Shown: positions 61,401 to 64,000 of the stretch, piece by piece
Layout: every line of letters begins with the position of its first letter
How positions within the stretch are numbered: the stretch's first letter is position 1
Assembly (NCBI GenBank): GCA_964057225.1
Contig: OZ059894.1
Coordinates: 8,814,131 to 8,878,130, forward strand
Source: Auanema rhodensis
Taxonomy: Eukaryota > Nematoda > Chromadorea > Rhabditida > Rhabditidae
Direction: 5' to 3'
DNA length: 64,000 nt
Position numbers and translations under genes: made by a program
Notes under the pieces: model-generated
What the model saw: only the letters and a program-made list of their open reading frames with translations
The model's database searches: none
Told to the model about the DNA's origin: nothing

Positions 61401-63032
61401 CTAGTAGCAATATTTCTCATCTGAGCCATCGGCGCAATCTGGCACTCCGTTGCACCATTGAGGCTTTTTCACAGATTGCTTCTGATTCTCACACAACAAA
61501 TACTTTGCTTCACCTCCTTGTCCTAAATTAACTTATAGAAAATGAATAAGATATCTAAATTTCTGTAAAATGAATATAACACTAACTGCAGTTCTTTTCG
61601 TCTTCTCCATTATAGCAATCTTTATTTCCATCACAATGATTTGACCACTCCACGCAACTTAAGCCCACTTTAGAATCACTACACATGAATTTACCAACAC
61701 AAGCTATTAAGATATTATAAAATTAAACATTCAGAATAAGTTCTTACTGGAATTTTTACTGCAACCGAGCTCATCCATGTTACTGCCATCCCCACAATCA
61801 TCAGGATTACCATCACAACGATATTCGGCTGGTATGCATTTACCGCTGTGAACACATGCATATTCGTCTCGCGCACAAGATGCTACAATTTTAATTTTTG
61901 AGTGCTTAAGAAGATTTCGCATATGGAAGCGTGCTCTGCTTCTGATTTCTTATGAACGTACGACAATTATTCTCATCATCTCCGTCCGAACAGTCTGCAT
62001 GTCCATCACAACGTTTACTTAACGGAAGACATTGCTGAGGGAGTGAGCAACATGCAAATTCCAAACTCTGACAAGTTTCTTTGATTGCTTAAAAGAAGAG
62101 AAGTGACCATTTTACAGAATTACTGTTGTTTCTTATGAATTAGAAAATCGATAACTTACAGCAATGGGTTACATGATCATACTCTGGACAAATTTTAACC
62201 GAATTTCTAAAGTTACAGTTTGTAGTAGCTTTATCAAAAGCTTGATCTTCTGATGTGCATTGAAGAAGAAATGTGTGGCCAATAGCACACTTAAAAATAT
62301 AAGTTTGTATTTGAAAAAAAAACTGAAATGACACCTGGAAGAAGATGTGAGAACATGTTGTGTTCCATATGAAGTAGTCAAGCCTTTCTAATCCATATGT
62401 GGCTAAAACATCATCTGGGAACTCTCTCTGCAATGACTTGCGTGTTTCCTATTCTCAAATTTTTAATTATACCTTATCACAATAGTTTATTTCATAAGCA
62501 TTCTTTGGCTTCTCTGGAACTGGTGTTGTGGCAGGGCTGGGAAAAACTCCGGGTCCAGATTCAACTACGGGTTGGTTCCAGTCAGAATCTTCTTCCTTCA
62601 AAATAAAGTTTTATTGACTCTTCTTAGCGACATATTAACATAATCTTCCTCGGGTGCTTCTCCTCCGTTCTCAATATTTGTAGGCTGTCCAACTTGAAAA
62701 GGTGGAATAACAGCAGGTAATACCGGTTGAATATTAGAAGCTTCTTCTTGAGCCAGCTTAAATTGTCAATAAGACTGTCGAAATGCTTAACGAATAACTC
62801 ACTCTTTCTCCAAATCTGTGAAAACTATCTTGAATAGCTTGTCTTGCGGTACCTGATGAAGCTGAAGGAGACATCGAGCGCATATGTTCCTTCAAATAAC
62901 ATTTAAATAGAGTCAGGTTTTCTGTGAATTGAAAAATCTTACTTGAGAGTTAATATTCAATGAAGGAGGAAGAGGAACGTTAAAGCGTTGAGTTACAACA
63001 ATACTCACACAAGAAAAGAAAATAATCCACAT
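61401..63032 (-). CDS. Secreted chitin-binding (CBM14-like) protein with four LDLa repeats
   Basis: Ten exons: 62943-63032, 62803-62889, 62640-62756, 62473-62595, 62335-62427, 62160-62289, 61962-62087, 61748-61882, 61587-61703, 61401-61522; 379 aa. Signal peptide MWIIFFSCVSIVVT. Residues about 30-130 are Pro/Glu-rich and probably disordered. A peritrophin-A-type chitin-binding domain follows (NYCDKREFPDD, TTCSHIFFQCAIGHTF, LLQCTSEDQAFD, NCNF, KIC). Then come four LDL-receptor class A repeats with the SDE-type calcium cage: CDGHADCSDGDDENNC, CDGNPDDCGDGSNMDELGC, CDGNKDCYNGEDEKNC, CNGVPDCADGSDEKYC. No membrane anchor and no deacetylase domain. Likely an extracellular-matrix (cuticle, eggshell or gut lining) protein. 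Confidence 0.88.
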
Positions 63033-64000
63033 GACGAAGCCTATAATTTCAAAGAAAATAATGACCTTACTATGAGATATTCTTAATATTTTCGAAAAAA
63101 AAAATAGAAATAGCAATGAATTATCAGAGAACAGTTGTTGAATTTTTATTTAACGATCTAGCAGCCAATGAACGAAAGAGAAACTAAAAGGAGTGGGCTC
63201 TTCTTGTGAAAAATGATAAACTGGAGTTTGAATTATTGTTGCTTGGGGTGCAAGCTTCTATGGTGTTGAAAACAATTTCTTTTGAGAACAGTCTAGCTTT
63301 TCTATTGACCCAACGGCACTAATATTGACCGAAAAATCTGGTCATTGCGTTCCAATCATCATGGAAAAACCTTTCGGCTTGAGAAAAGATGATATCTAAA
63401 TCATGAAGACAAGCGAACTATAGACAAAAGTTAGGAAAAAAAGAGTTTGAACAAGCGCTCATGTGAAAGCTCTTTTCACTTTATAGCTTTCACAAACTGG
63501 ACGCATAGTAGAGATCAAAGTTAATAATTTTATTATTTGAAAACATAGCTTAATTTAGCTTCACCAAAGATCGAGCAATTAGATGAATAAGAGGACAGTT
63601 ATGAAGATGTTCTCGCATGAGTCTAATGGAGAGCAATGTTCTTGGATAGAGGTTTGTACAAGAATGCAGGTGAAGATCAATTTGAAGAACATGTCAACAA
63701 CAATGAATATTGCGAGTGACCGTTGAAAAGCAAGCAATATGATTGCGACTGTAGAAAAAACTCAGAGGAAGTCCTATGTTAAAACCATACTGTTTAGGGA
63801 TTTTATTTATTCAACTCTCGGTTCAACGTGACATGAAATACCGAAGGTGATGTTCACTATGAATGAATTGTTTCTGATCGGTAACTGAGTAAACAATACA
63901 TATATGGAACAGCTAAATGTGAAATAAATAGGAATTTAGCTCAGAAAGAATAAAAAAGCTTGAAGTAGACGCCTTGAATGATTTTTTCACGAATCTTTCA
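63033..64000. other. Upstream region of the chitin-binding/LDLa gene
   Basis: No exon recognised. The acceptor TTATAG lies 8 nt before the ATG at 63032, a likely trans-splice site; promoter elements presumably follow to the right. Confidence 0.45.

Overview
The window is nuclear DNA of a nematode, most likely a rhabditid related to Caenorhabditis. I infer this from AT-rich sequence, many introns of about 42-60 bp ending in a TTTTCAG-type acceptor, start codons placed directly after an acceptor (as in SL trans-spliced genes), and nematode-typical gene families. I cannot name the species. All gene models below were assembled by hand from reading frame, splice sites and phase; every CDS total is a whole number of codons.

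Region 1 (1-22.4 kb): two tandem FoxA/PHA-4-type forkhead genes on the minus strand, with wide non-coding flanks. They share the same nine-exon plan but have diverged, except for patches of identity. The patches are part of exon 1, the ends of the forkhead exons, a 591-bp block just after the stop codon, and a 91-bp upstream block carrying three matches to the PHA-4 site TRTTKRY. Only the right-hand gene has a further upstream coding exon.

Region 2 (22.4-41.6 kb): mostly single-copy genes. In order: a possible small membrane protein (-), a NAT9-type N-acetyltransferase (+) with a GC-AG intron, a glycoprotein-hormone beta5-like cystine-knot peptide (-), a 17-exon SLC26 anion transporter (-), an Asn/Gly/Met-rich protein of unknown role (+), a secreted Cys-rich protein with expression-biased codons (+), and a TWK-type two-pore potassium channel (-).

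Region 3 (42.4-60.4 kb): a recently rearranged array of carbohydrate-sulfotransferase-like type II membrane proteins. It holds six full-length genes (one on -, two near-identical tandem copies on +, three on -), three orphan first exons, a decayed mariner, and TA-flanked MITEs. One MITE end coincides with a duplication breakpoint. Two members have degraded PAPS-binding motifs, and one has gained a 44-nt exon from a micro-duplication.

Region 4 (61.4-63.0 kb): a secreted protein with one chitin-binding (CBM14-like) domain and four LDL-receptor class A repeats (-).

The genes do not form an operon or pathway. The two coherent themes are duplication of a developmental transcription factor with likely autoregulatory DNA, and birth-and-death evolution of a sulfotransferase family.
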